A stretch of 64,000 bases of DNA. Origin: Actinernus sp. WN-2022. Its lineage: Eukaryota; Cnidaria; Anthozoa; Actiniaria; Actinernidae. Numbering within the stretch: the first letter of the stretch is position 1; each line of letters starts with the position of its first letter. Positions 47,773 through 59,774 of this stretch are shown here, one piece after another. The stretch covers positions 8,169,877-8,233,876 of the forward strand of contig JAOWCC010001634.1 in NCBI GenBank assembly GCA_030867875.1, in the 5' to 3' direction. Below the pieces are notes generated by a model. That model was given only the letters and a program-made list of their open reading frames with translations. It did not search any database and was not told the origin of the DNA. Both the position numbers and the translations under genes were made by a program.

Positions 47773-48495
47773 TGGACAATAGGACTGACGTCATCCAAAT
47801 TAATGCATACGCCGCAGGTACGCCGCAATTCTGGCGGCGTACACCGCAAAAAGGGGGGTAATTCCATCCCTCTCCCACTACTCATATAAAGTTTTATTCC
47901 TACATATGTTTACTTTAACCCCTACTTTAATATTCATTTCGCTATTTAAATACATTTGTGATCCGTAATTTCTCTTCTTTCCCGGTTCTTTGAGTCCGAT
48001 CAAAAATCACCCGGCAAACGTCATCCTACTGGGTTTAAATTCACAATTGATCTTCGTTCTAATCTTCCCTTTGGTTCTGTTGTCGGTTCTTGTAGAGTAT
48101 TTAGGTCAGCTTGCCGTAATTATAATTTTCTTCCGTGTCCGAATTACAAAGGTTTGTATGGGGACTGAGTAACCGCGCTAGGAGATCTTGCATACCTTTC
48201 AATATGGCGGCGAAAACTTCGAGGTGGTCTATTCTCGCCAGTTTGTAAAAGCTATGACATTTACGAATAAACTATTAAAGACAAATCGAAAATGCATTGT
48301 TGTATTTTGTCTACTCATTTACCGTTAAGATCAGAATGTAAAGATAATGTTGAATACAGAACAAGGCGAGTTGGACTATATTATTATTAAAGTTTGGAAG
48401 TGTCATGTCGAATCGGGTTTCCATTGGCATTGAGCACACATCCATAGATCCTAGATGTCTTTTTCTCAGAAAAAATCTCTATGTTATAAACAAGT
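47773..48495. other. intergenic DNA
   Basis: GC-richer GCCGC-repeat sequence up to about 47860, then no gene or repeat that I recognise. Confidence 0.4.
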
Positions 48496-48499
48496 AATC

Positions 48500-48640
48500 G
48501 CATGGGACCTCGAAAATTAAGGATTAATCACTTGTGTTTTCAAACTTTTCACCAAATTAATATAATTGCGTTCGACGAAGGAGAACGCATACTAATCTTG
48601 CAGTGGACTCCCTGTGGTCATGTGTGGGCTACCTGTGCTT
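48500..48640 (+). repeat. two juxtaposed repeat fragments
   Basis: 48500-48555 matches the reverse complement of 54403-54462 (the 5' edge of the minus-strand LINE). 48564-48630 matches 38688-38750. Confidence 0.65.
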
Positions 48641-48901
48641 CCCCAGGCGAAAGAAATCGAGATTTTTGTATGTCCGTCGTCCGTCATGTCCGTATGTTTG
48701 TACTTTTTAGAATAAATTATCTCGGCCGGGGTCTGGTAACCACACGTACACGTTTTGGTGAATGCCAGCATGGCTTCTGTTTTGTTTCGCGATCGGTTAG
48801 CTACTTGCCTTATTTCGACAATCCAATGCAATGATGTTTCAAAGGTTCGCAAGTACAATTGAGCAAAGCCTGAGGAAAGTGTGTAGTACATCTGGAGGAC
48901 C

Positions 48902-49102
48902 TTGAACATTCAACTCGGCCATAATTATTTATTTATGCTGAACCCGAGTGAATGTGCGATCGAAAAATATGCTGTTGGCTTGCTCGCTGCATTGAATTGT
49001 GCTGTTCGGTTTGCCGACTGCCAAAACTGCAAATGGTCAAGATGCTATAAATCATACCTGAAGGCTGAAGAGAAATACATGGATATGAATATTTCAGGGT
49101 GA
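48902..49102 (+). other. unrecognised ORF, possible exon
   Basis: 66 codons, with CQNCKWSRCYKSYLKAEEKY before a GTGAGT-like sequence at 49100. The CxxC and a downstream donor are suggestive only. Confidence 0.25.
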
Positions 49103-50386
49103 GTTGTGAAGAAGCTGTTTAAATACTATACGTGTGCATCGTGGTGGTTTAAGTCAAACGTGGTCTGTTTTGTCGGCGCGGTGACGACACCAGCGAAGTT
49201 GAACAGAGAACTGAGTCAAATCAACTCACCATAATTTGTAAACAACCGAGTGAATTCTGTACTGGATTCTGCTTTTCGCTGCTTTTTACATACAGATACC
49301 GAAACTACAAACAGTGAGATGACCTGGCTGAAGAGAAACAAGGTCTGAGTTTTCTAGATACCCGTAATCGCCGTATCTTGACTCTTGTGTGAGTTGCTCC
49401 CGGGTTGCTGTGTACATCTTGGTTATACAAATTAACGGATTCAAATTAACACTACATTCAGACAGAGAGTTAATCTATACCGACACTTTGATATGCCAAG
49501 GAACTGGAATATCAACACAGTACAAGGTGAGGGAAATTTAAAGTATTGACTTCATTGCTGTGTTCAATTAATCTACACTGAATTTCTAACGGACCTGAAA
49601 CAAGGCTGATCAAAGCGATCAAAGCCAGGACCCAGCTACCAACATTGACCATAAATTATTCTGGAACTAACAATGGCGCCCAATATTCTGCAACCAACCT
49701 TGTTCTCACTTGAAAAATACCCGGGAAACATAATGTGAATGATCTGAATCGAAGGAACTGCATGGGCTGCACTTTATACACGCATATATAGTTTATGTTC
49801 TAGGAACTGGAATTCAGTTTATACACATCTGAATAGTAATATTTATTTATACGTACTTTATATGAATCCCTTTATTTATCCTGTAATATATTGTATTTTA
49901 TATATCCTGTAATTAGCTTTACAGCTAAATACTATTGACACTCAAAGTTAATCTACAATGTATGCATGTACATGTACATGTATGTATGTAAATGTATGTA
50001 GCTATAGCCTGGGTTGATTTGTGTTCTACACTAACTTCAATTATTGCTGTACACTGTATACCACACAGCAAAATGTGCTACTAATTCTCAAATCAATGCC
50101 ATAACCATATAAAACACACATGTATACATATAGCCACATAAGCATCACATCCAATGATTTAATGTTACACAAAGATAATTACAGTTTTATACCCTTGTAT
50201 ATTAACATATAAGTCAAGACATCAAAATTGTCACATTAGTTAAAAAACAAGCACTTTTGATCAGGATTATGTACACCGTCCACATCATTGCAGCAATTTT
50301 TCAGCTTTTCAGACTGTTACCACAGTCCTTTCTCTTTCAAAAAATATGTCGAACGCACTTTGATAATCTATGATTACTTCTAGTAA
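49103..50386. other. intergenic DNA, no gene seen
   Basis: AT-rich, with TACATGTA-type short repeats near 49965-49990. No coding region is supported. Confidence 0.5.
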
Positions 50387-53300
50387 TAATAATAATGAAT
50401 TTCTATAGCGCCACGTCTACTAAGAATCCAGTGGCGCTTTACAATAATAAGAATTTAAAACATTGATATTAACCAATTACATGCTAATTTACAATATAAA
50501 TAGTAAACTAAAAATCTATTTTTACAATATTTAAGATAAATATTATATTAATACTAATCCTAGTTATAAAGCTAAGTAACGGTTTTCTAATTAAGATTAT
50601 AAGCAATCCCAAAAAGATACGTCTTAACCATAGATTTAAAGGTGCTAAGACAGCTGCAGTGTCTAACATTAGTAGGAAGAGAATTCCAGAGTTGTGGTGC
50701 TATATACGAAAAAGCCTTATATCCATACGATTTAAGGTTACATCGAGGCTGTACTAGTAGTCCCTTATTTGCTGAGCGCAAAGTCCTTCTAGGGATATAT
50801 GGTACTAACAACTCCTTTAAGTATGATGGCGCTAAGTCATTAAGTGACTTAAAAGTTAATAATAAAATTTTAAAACTAATTCTAGCAGATATGGGTAGCC
50901 AATGCAGCTCCCTTAATATAGGTGTAATATAGGTGTAATATATGTGACTTTTGTGTACCAGTAAGTAGGCGTGCCGCTGAGTTTTGAACATATTGAAGTT
51001 TGCGAATCTGTTCTTGTTTAAGTCCTGAAAGAAGTACATTACAGTAATCTAGTCTCGCTGTTACAAACGCATGTAACAAGATTTCACAGTGTTGAAAGGA
51101 AATATATTTTCTAATCTTAGAAATATTATGTAGATGGTAAAAGGCCGATTTACACACACTATTTACTTGCTTGTTCATAGAAATAACATCGTCAAACCAC
51201 ACGCCAATATTCCTCGCTGATTTGGACACCGATATACAACGTCAGATCCAACAATGATAGAATCAAGATCAGGAGGTGGTGATCGATGGCGAGCATTTAA
51301 TACAAGAAATTCAGTCTTATCTCCATTTAGCAATAACCTATTAGTAGTCATCCATTTGTTGATGTCGTGGATACATGACTCAACAGCGGACTTGGAAGAG
51401 ACCAGCTCCTCACTTTTCAATGGGTTGAATGTCATGTAGATCTGACTATCATCAGCGTAAAAATGAAAATTCATGCCATGCTTTCTGATAACATCTGCAA
51501 GCGGTGTAGTATACATGGAATACAAAATAGGCCCAAGCACTGAGCACTGACCCATGAGGTACACCACATGGAAGATTCCGGCTCATTGAGTGCTCATTTG
51601 CAATCTTGACGAACTGAGATCTGTTCGATAGATACGATCTCAGCCATGATAGAGCCTTACCATTTATCCTGAAGCGGTGTAATAGTTGTAGTTGATGGTC
51701 CACCGTGTCGAAGGCCGCAGAGAGGTCGAGTAACACAAGAATGACACACCCACCACCGTCAATAGCTCGGACGATATCATTATGAATGCGAGTCAGAGCA
51801 GTTTCAGTACTGTGGCCTGTCTTATAAGCAGATTGAAAGGTCTCCTGCATCCTGCATGTCCTCGTTTTCAAGATGGTGATTTAGTCTTACAGCAACCACT
51901 TTTTCTGTTGCCTTGGAAACAAACTTCAAGTTGGAAATTGGTCTAAAGTTCTTGTAGACCTCATGGTCCAAACTATCCTTCTTAATAATAGGATCCAGCA
52001 CAGCTTCTTTGAAGGATGAAGGTACAGTGGCACTCACAAAGGACATGTTGATGATGTCAGCAATAACAGGCATTAATACTTCATAGCAGTCCTTCATAAG
52101 GGATCCAGGAATTGGATCTAGAATGCATGACTTCAAGGCCATGGATTTCACCAAAGGGGAAAGTTCATTCACTGATGTTGGGGAAAACTCTGAAAGTTCA
52201 CAAAGACCTGTTCCATCATGCAAATCCCGGGCGTCTGAACAGACTAGTCCAGTTATAGTTTGAAAACTGTCCCGTATGAGCTGTACCTTTCCACTGAAAA
52301 AATCAATAAACTTATCTGCTAGCTCACGATCATTGTTATGAGAGGGTAACTTCTTAACCGCCTTCAGACTGAGCATTTTCCCAATCGTTGAAAACAGCAC
52401 ACGTTGATTGTTATTATTCTCCTCTAGTACATTTGCGTAAAACTGCATTCTAGAATCATAAATCAGCACATTCACTCGAGTACACTGGTCAGTATACATC
52501 TCCCGATGTATCGTGAGTCTGTCCCTACGCCATTGACGTTCCAGTTTTCTTCTTTTGGCCTTTTCAATTCTAATTTCATCAGAATACCAAGGAGCAGCAG
52601 GTCTCACTGTTACGGTACGTGATTTTAAGGGTGCATGCTGTTCCAATAATGACCTCAGGGTATTGTCATAACAGTCTGCAAGCTCAGAAACATCAGTATA
52701 CTTCTGATTCAACAGAATTGAATTCCCAATATCTTGGATGAAGGCGTTCCTATCTAATGACCGTAGTTTACGATATATAATTTCTTTCCTCTCTAAAGTC
52801 GGCTTCATCAGACACGATATTTCACAATGTACAGCACAATGATCTGATATCACAGGATCTGATATTCTCACGTGTTTCACAGACTCCTCACCTGCTCTGG
52901 TAATCACCAGATCTAAGGTGTGGCCATTTTTATGGGTGGATTCACGAACATGCTGGACTAAACTAAAGGCCTCCAGAAGATCTTGAAAACGGGCAGCAGG
53001 ACGATCATCCTGTTTATCTAGATGGAAGTTAAAATCGCCAACTATAACCAAAGGACACGTAGTAATTATCAGCTTCTCAAGGAAACAACCAAACTCCTCC
53101 AGAAACATGGGCACAGTAAACTGATTCTTTTTAGAAGGCGGTGGTCTGTTGATGACTACCATTCTTAGTCTAGTAGATGAATAGTTTATCATGGAGTCAG
53201 TAAACTCGAATGATTTATAGGAAACATCCGATGACATTTCTTCAAATTGAAGCAGTTCCTATAAAGCAGTGCAACACCACCCCCCCTCGATCCCATACGA

Positions 53301-53576
53301 GGCAGGTGATGAAGTACAAAACAAGTTGGGCAAATGCTATTAACAGTAATCTGATTGGAGATGTCGGCTTGCAACCATGTCTCAGTAATGGCGAGAATGT
53401 CAATATTACTGTTCACAACAAAATCCTTGATGATGAATGATTTGTTCGATAATTCTTCACTGACCTAGCATTTAATAAACAAAGCGCAACCGGCTTGGGA
53501 TTCGAGGAAACAACCAGAGGGCTTCTTTGAATTTCCTTTAGACAAGAAATACCTCTATTCCTTCGATACTCCAGAC

Positions 53577-53893
53577 GGGGATGAGTAAAATATCCAAAGG
53601 GGTATAGCAGTCCACCCTATTGAGCAACCTGGATATCCAGAGGGGGTAAGAGGGTATCCAAGGGGGTAAAAAAGCAATTCCCTCAATAGGGCAAGACATA
53701 ATGCAAGGGGGAGAAAAATCCTAGAGGGCTGGAAAGGCTATCCAAGAGGGGGGTCTGGAGAAACAGCGACCCCCAAAAAAGAAAAAAACATCCAGAAGGG
53801 GTATGCCAAAAATTATATCCAAAGGGGTATAGAAGTGACATCCTCAATAGGGGGGGGGGGGTGTGCATATAAAATGGAATGGCCCATTTGAGT
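53577..53893. mobile_element. small insertion inside the LINE N-terminal region
   Basis: LINE coding text on the minus strand is interrupted between SCRRNWTL and RLEYRRNRG. The intervening DNA repeats GGGGTATAG, TATCCAAGGGGG and CCCTCAATAGGG motifs in both orientations and contains a G run. It is non-coding. Confidence 0.6.
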
Positions 53894-54012
53894 GTCCAAT
53901 TCCTTCTGCAAGAATAGAGCAGAGATCTTGAATAATTAACTTGCTTTTGGTTTCTCACATGTAGATTAGTCATCAAAACCCGGCTACCAGTAGATCCATT
54001 TCCTTCCAAGAC

Positions 54013-54036
54013 TGGCCCAGGATTGACAGAAATATC
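54013..54036 (-). other. 2A-like ribosome-skipping motif in the LINE N-terminus
   Basis: Encodes DISVNPGP, preceded by IFVMDLTIHC. It fits D-x-x-x-N-P-G-P of 2A peptides known from CR1-type LINEs; Ser replaces the usual Glu at the third position. The signal-peptide-like stretch lies upstream in another frame because of a frameshift near 54100. Confidence 0.6.
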
Positions 54037-54462
54037 ACAGTGAATCGTCAAATCCATTACAAATATAGTTGTGCCGGTAAAGCCAGGCAGATAACTCCCA
54101 GCTTCGTACATTTTTGAACAGGATGTTTGACTCCGAGCATAGATGGTAAAACACGCCGGTGATAATTCACTTGAAGCTGTTGAACAACAACTGGATTTCT
54201 CGGTAAAAACTGAAAGTAGTAGAAGGTATTTCTCTCCAAGAGACGAAGAAGTACATTAGGAGCACCCTTTAAGAGAGAATCTTTGGTAGATATTGAGGTA
54301 GAATACAACAATAAAACAAGGAGCATTAAACGCGCTCCGTCAGCCATGACAGTGACAGTAACATGCTTGCAACAGTAACAGTAACATGCTTGCAACATCG
54401 GGCAATTAGGTGAAAAGTTTGAAAACGCAAGTCATTAATCCTTAATTTTCTGGGCCCAATGC

Positions 54463-55320
54463 ACTATTATATATACAAATATCTTTTTTTCATGGGTAAT
54501 TACCAGAAGAGCCAGTTGCAAAGTTATGTTTAGATGAACTAGTCTACTTCGTTTGCACTGCTGATAGCTGAATAAAATTAAACAACAACTTGACCGATTG
54601 GATCAGCTCTAAACACAATCTCTCCAAGAAATTCAGTAAATGGGCATAGAACAAATTGTATGAATAACGAAAAATACATGGTAAATTATAATTAGCTTAT
54701 TTGTTTTGCTATGTGAAAATTTATTTTAAGCCGGTGTTCTTTCTTCTAAGAAAATTGGAAGATTGTGATGCAAACATGACCTATTGTTAAAGGAAATTAA
54801 AACAAGTTTTGGGCAGTGTTTCGGTAGCAAGTAAGTAATTTTCAACAAGGCAGGTTGGTGGTTCAACCATCAATTATTCAATTCATTTGAAATTATCACT
54901 AAAAAGGAAAGCATATTCCACATACTGGCAAATATTAAATTATACTTTCTAATCTTAGCGGGAAGCGTTAAAGTTTGGCATGTTCATTTCGATCACTATT
55001 TCTGAACTATTAAATGTTTTATGATGTTTATTTAAGCATTTTTGTAAACATATAGTCCAGATGATCGATAATGATATTTGCATTACACAAGAACGACTGG
55101 ATGCTAACTAAACGTGGCAAAACTGATCAAGCCACAAACAGATGAAGATCCTGGGTACGAAGTTAGGCCACAAACGAACCGAAGCTTGCAGTAAGTTTAT
55201 ACCATATATATTGTTCTGGGCTTACACAGATCGCGTGAGAAATGTTAGACAGTACAAAGTGAAGTTAATGTTTACATATGAGCATTTGTCTCGGAAATGA
55301 TCAGTTAAAATCTTATCTTT
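54463..55320. repeat. diverged direct duplication, copy 1
   Basis: 54540-54612 (TGAATAAAATTAAAC...CAGCTCTAAAC) matches 56080-56207. 54850-55270 matches 59318-59770. 55278-55310 matches 62905-62937. This copy is uninterrupted, so it shows the ancestral order for the right part of the window. Confidence 0.72.
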
Positions 55321-55692
55321 ATACTCATCAGGCTAAAACATAGCAGCTATGTGAACTTAAAGACAGGTGGATATTACTCTGTTGTTCAACTTTTTAGCTG
55401 TTTTAAACAACGGTGTTTTTTTTAAGAAACACGATAACATCTGAAATCATTTATATTAATATAGCTATTGCCTGCATTATAAAATTATTACGGTTTAATT
55501 GAGGTATATTATTTTTTCCAAGGCCGCCAAGATAAAAATGTTAAAATCGTTCCTTCTGGTTCCTGAGAGGGATATGACTTTTTTATCTCCTTTAATATAC
55601 AACCAGGAATCTATAATTAACCAATCAAATCTATTTATTTAAAAATAATTTATGTTTGGCTGGGTTCAAAATATATACTGATCTATCTGACC

Positions 55693-55973
55693 ATAGTTAA
55701 TAGAGTGGAATGGTTATGAAACCCAGCGACCTTCTTCGTTATATGTCTTTGTTAGCTTTTTTCAACCACTACCCTGCACAAAACACAATAGAAATTCCAA
55801 TGTGTTAATCAATCAGCCAATCGAAACGTGTGAGTTCAGTCGTTCAGGGGACGCTAATGAACTATGACCCTGCACAATCTTTTGTCTTGCCCCCTTCCAA
55901 CATAAATCGCAGCGCCTTTGTTAGCCCCTTTGAAGTTTGCCGGGTTTCCTAACCATTCCACTCTATTAACTAT
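55693..55973. mobile_element. small inverted-repeat element (MITE-like)
   Basis: Ends ATAGTTAATAGAGTGGAATG and CATTCCACTCTATTAACTAT, about 38-bp arms with few mismatches, around about 200 bp of non-coding DNA. It lies between the two copies of the tandem duplication. Confidence 0.72.
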
Positions 55974-56348
55974 GATCTGACGAATATTCTGCATCCCACT
56001 TTGGGTAATCTCAAAATATATACGTCGTTCTTTCTTATACTTGGTTAGAATACTCTTTGCTGCCTTACTAACGTCTTTCTTAGGAAATTGTCAGAAGAGG
56101 CATTTGCACTGAAAGTTACAAGATTTGGGCATAGCATGAGGATAAACTGTCCACCTCGTTTGCATCCTCCGCGAACTAAAATTAACACGATTGGGTAAGC
56201 TCTAAACTACGGTGGCTGGTTAGGGCCATATGATATTTAACTTTTTTAATAACCTGAAAAAGTTATTTTTCTTTGTCAGTAATGGTTTTTTTTCTTCAAT
56301 CAAATGAAAAGTACATCTTTTTAAAATACATGAATTTGTTTTTTTCTC

Positions 56349-56669
56349 ATAACTCGAGATCTCGACTTATAACTCGAGATCTTGACTTATAACTGTATAT
56401 CTCGACTTATAACTGTATATCTCGACTTATAACTGTATATCTCGACATATAACTCGAGATTTCGACTTATAACTCGAGATCTCGACTTATAACTGTATAA
56501 CTCGACTTATAACTCGAGATCTAGACTTATAACTGTATATCTCGACTGATAACTGTATATCTCGACTTATAACTGTATATCTTGACTTATAACTCTAGAT
56601 TTCGACTTATAACTCGAGATCTCGACTTATAACTGTATAACTCGACTTATAACTCGAGATCTCGACTTC
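56349..56669 (+). repeat. 20-bp array, left arm of fold-back element 1
   Basis: About 16 units alternating two versions, ATAACTCGAGATCTCGACTT and ATAACTGTATATCTCGACTT. Confidence 0.92.
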
Positions 56670-57387
56670 GGGGTCAGCGGTAAGCTGCATCGGACACGTG
56701 CTGGATCGAGCGCAAGCGACGATCACGATGGCGGCGATGCTAGACTCTTCCACAGACCCCGCGCGGCCGTTGCACTATCCCTTCCCACGCAAAGGGTATC
56801 CCGATTTTGATTGGCTAGTCTATCCGCCTTGAAACCGTTGCTGCTATTGGTTGATGCATATTCTGCTGATTTCTTACTGCCAGCCAGTACACGAAGAACG
56901 GATAAAGAAGCATTTGAAAATACGGTATTACTTTAAGCTATCGCATTCTAAAATAAATTAACCAGACAAAGAACGATACAGTGGCTGAAGTCAAAGCAGT
57001 GCTACTGTGGGTTAGCAAGCCGGCCAAGTTGATATGTAAGCTTAATCAGTCGCGTTTAGGTTTGTACTCGAGTCAAATAAATTTATTAATAATGTATACG
57101 TGCACGGTATAAACGTTTTTAGCGAGTCTCTTTCCTTAGCTTACATACATTTATACGGTAAGTTAACGACTCGAATAATAAATCTACTAGATCTTATTGA
57201 ATTCACTGTTTGTTCAGTATTTATTAGACTGTTGTAACCAGAAACGGATTTTCATTTAGGATCGAAGCTAGAGGTAAAATGTATGTTGCCGAGTCGCCGT
57301 CTCGGGGTCGCGTTATCACCTGTTTTGGGGTCAGTATTTTACGTTTGCTGCATTCTTCAATCATTACCGTGGCCACCCAACAAAGGT

Positions 57388-57565
57388 TTTGATTAATTTT
57401 TGATGCATTTTGCGTCGCTTAACCAATCAGGAAACCAAAAGTCTGTATTACATACCCGTGCAAAGACACGGTCTAGTGGCTAAACAATGTTATTTACACG
57501 GGCATGTGCCACAGACTATCGGCTTCCTGATTGGTTAAGCGACGCAAAATTCATCAAAAAGTTGT
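57388..57565. repeat. inverted repeat at the edge of the LINE fragment
   Basis: TTTTGCGTCGCTTAACCAAT and its complement lie about 100 bp apart, with a second inner inversion of the GGAA/TTCC ends. A small MITE or a palindrome at the LINE truncation point. Confidence 0.65.
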
Positions 57566-58250
57566 CACCATTGCTGTTCAACATCTATATAAATTACCTC
57601 CCTTCCATCGCCCTTCATTGCTTTATACTTAAGTCGTACGTTGATGATTCTAAACTATTCATATCATTCCCAAGAAGTGATATGGAAGACAGCACCCAGA
57701 AACTCGTGGAAGACCTGCAGAGAGTGGGAAAATGGTGCTGTGATAACAGCTTACTCATCAACACAGACAAGACCAAGCTATTACATCTAGGCACTCGACA
57801 GATGCTAATGGAGCAGACTCCCCTGGATATACACGTAGAACTCTTAGGAAAGCAGTTAACTCCAGTATCTTCAGCTAAAGACTTAGGCGTGATTATTGAC
57901 ACCAATCTAACTTATGATGCCCATGTCACAAAACTGGTGTCATCATGTATGGCGAGTTTGTGTCAAATCAACAGAGTAAACACTTATTCAATTCCGAAAC
58001 TCTAAATATAGGATTGTTAATGCCCTTGTTCTAAGCAAACTATTTTATTGTTCATCGGTTTGGGCTAATACCTCCGATAAGAACTTCAAGAAACTGCAAC
58101 TTGTGCAGAATTTCTCAGCCAGAATAATAAGTGGCGCACGCAAATTTGACCATATCATAACTATATTGCGCCACCTTCAATGGCTACCGGTTAAAGAGAC
58201 TGTTATTTTTTAGCGAACACTGATGTTTTAAACAAAGGGTCTGTACACGT
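57550..58250 (+). pseudogene. LINE reverse-transcriptase fragment inside fold-back element 1
   Basis: LSPLLFNIYINYLP, YVDDSKLF, GKWCCDNSLLINTDKTKLL, AKDLGVIIDTNLTYDAHV, then after a stop at 58003-58005 ALVLSKLFYCSSVW, NFSARIISGARKFDH and LQWLPVKE. CR1/jockey-like, broken by stops and truncated at both ends. Longest ORF 57487-58005. Confidence 0.8.
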
Positions 58251-58410
58251 CACCCTAATTCGTGCACAGCAGATTACCTGATTAAACAAGATAAGCTTAT
58301 GATAATTAAGTCTTTCAAACATGCAACCATTGCCTCGAAATAAAACTATAGTAATAAGTAATGTCCTTCTAACGTAGATAAAGGGGCCACGATGTTTTGC
58401 ATGCGTGAGT

Positions 58411-58572
58411 CGATGTAGGATTAGTGTCTGTGAATAGTCGATATAGGATTAGTGTCTGTGAATAGTCGATATAGGATTAGTGTCTGTGAATAGTCGATAT
58501 AGGATTAGTGTCTGTGAATAGTCGATATAGGATTAGTGTCTGTGAATAGTCGATATGGGATTAGTGTCTGTA
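58411..58572 (+). repeat. 28-bp minisatellite, about 5.7 units
   Basis: Unit GTCGATATAGGATTAGTGTC followed by TGTGAATA. The first and last units carry single substitutions. Confidence 0.92.
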
Positions 58573-58750
58573 ACGCAGGGATGTAGGAAGGGAGAACGCC
58601 ATAAGCACCAGATAAAACGGATAAAACAATGATAACAGAAGCCAAGACTACCATTGTTTCATTGATTCTGTCACTGACCTTCGTGTTCGATGGTCAGCGG
58701 CCGGAATGTGCACGGTTCATTTTGTTAGTATTTTAGTAGCAAGTCAAACA

Positions 58751-59201
58751 TCGAGTTATAAGTTGAGGTCTCGAGTTATAAGTCGAGATATACAGTTATA
58801 AGTCGAGATATACAGTTATAAGTCAAGATCTCGAGTTATAAGTCGAGATATACAGTTATTAGTCGAGATCTCGAGTTATAAGTCGAGATATACAGTTATA
58901 AGTCGAGATATACAGTTATAAGTCGAGATCTCGAGTTATAAGTCGAGATATACCGCTATAAGTCGAGATATACAATTATAAGTCGAGATCTCGAGTTATA
59001 AGTCGAGACATACAGTTATAAGTCGAGATCTCGAGTTATAAGTCGAGATATACAGTTATAAGTCGAGACATACAGTTATAAGTCGAGATCTCGAGATATA
59101 AGTCGAGATATACAGTTATAAGTCGAGATATACAGTTATAAGTCGAGATCTCGAGTTATAAGTCGAGATATACAGTTATAAGTTGAGATCTCGAGTTATG
59201 A
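58751..59201 (-). repeat. 20-bp array, right arm of fold-back element 1
   Basis: About 22 units, reverse complement of the left array (AGTTATAAGTCGAGATATAC and AGTTATAAGTCGAGATCTCG versions). Confidence 0.92.
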
Positions 59202-59317
59202 GAAAAAACAAATTCATGTATTTAAAAAAGATGTGCTTTTCATTTGATTGAAAAAAAATACATTTCCGCCGGTTATTAAAAAAGTTAAATATCATATGGC
59301 CCTAACCAGCCACCGTA

Positions 59318-59770
59318 GGTTGTTGGTTTAACATTAATTATTCAATTCATTTGAAGTTATCCCTAAAAAGGAAAACATATTCCACACCCAGGCAGATGAT
59401 TAAGGTATTCTTCTAGTTAGCGGGAGCGTTAGAATTTGGCATGCTAATTGCGATCAATATTTTCTGAAGATATTTAAACATTCTTGTAAACGTATAGTGC
59501 AGGTGATCATAAAGTCTTCAACATCGAAAAAGGCATTTACATTACACAAGAATGAACGACTGGATGCTAACTAATTAATAAGCTTCATAAAATCAAACGA
59601 CAAACCGGTGATGATGTTATTGTTATCTCATAAAACTATATACTGAGGGTACGAAGTTAGGACACAAAGGAACCCATCACTTGCAGTAAGTTTACAATTC
59701 GCTCTGGGGTCAGTACACATATCGCGTGAGAAATTCAGGCAGTACTAAGTGAAGTTAATGTTTATAACAA
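59318..59770. repeat. diverged direct duplication, copy 2 (middle part)
   Basis: Aligns with 54850-55270: ATTATTCAATTCATTTGAA, CCTAAAAAGGAAAACATATT, GGATGCTAACTAA, GGGTACGAAGTTAGG, CTTGCAGTAAGTTTA, ATCGCGTGAGAAAT, AGTGAAGTTAATGTTTA. The duplication resumes at 62905. Confidence 0.75.
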
Positions 59771-59774
59771 CAAG

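Larger units (their letters stand above)
50387..54462 (-). pseudogene. CR1/L2-like LINE, nearly full length but frame-broken
   Basis: Minus strand. N-terminal part with a signal-like start (MADGARLMLLVLLLYSTS, about 54347) and the 2A-like motif. Endonuclease (LCLLNARS, ILAITETWLQ, VIVGDFNFHLD, ISDHCAVHCEI) spans 53490-52800. Reverse transcriptase (DPIPGSLMKDC, NFRPISNLKFVSK, LDLSAAFDTVDH, FYADDSQIYM at about 51448-51459) and a C-terminal region (TPILRELHWLP, FSYIAPQLWNSLP, KTYLFG) run to the stop at 50587. The 3' end carries TATAGAAATTCATTATTATT, an (ATT)n tail. Frameshifts near 51850, 51550, 51200 and 50930, and an insertion at 53577-53893, show it is dead. Longest piece 51822-53237, 471 codons. 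Confidence 0.88.
56208..59317. mobile_element. fold-back element 1 with 20-bp arrays in its arms
   Basis: Termini TACGGTGGCTGGTTAGGGCC (56208) and its complement ending 59317. About 140 bp of each arm is unique (ATATGATATTTAACTTTTTT), followed by 20-bp tandem arrays in opposite orientation (56349-56669 and 58751-59201). The interior holds a LINE fragment and a 28-bp minisatellite. The flanks differ (CTAAAC and GGTTGT), so no target duplication remains. Compared with 54612-54850, about 240 bp of host sequence is missing here. Confidence 0.82.
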
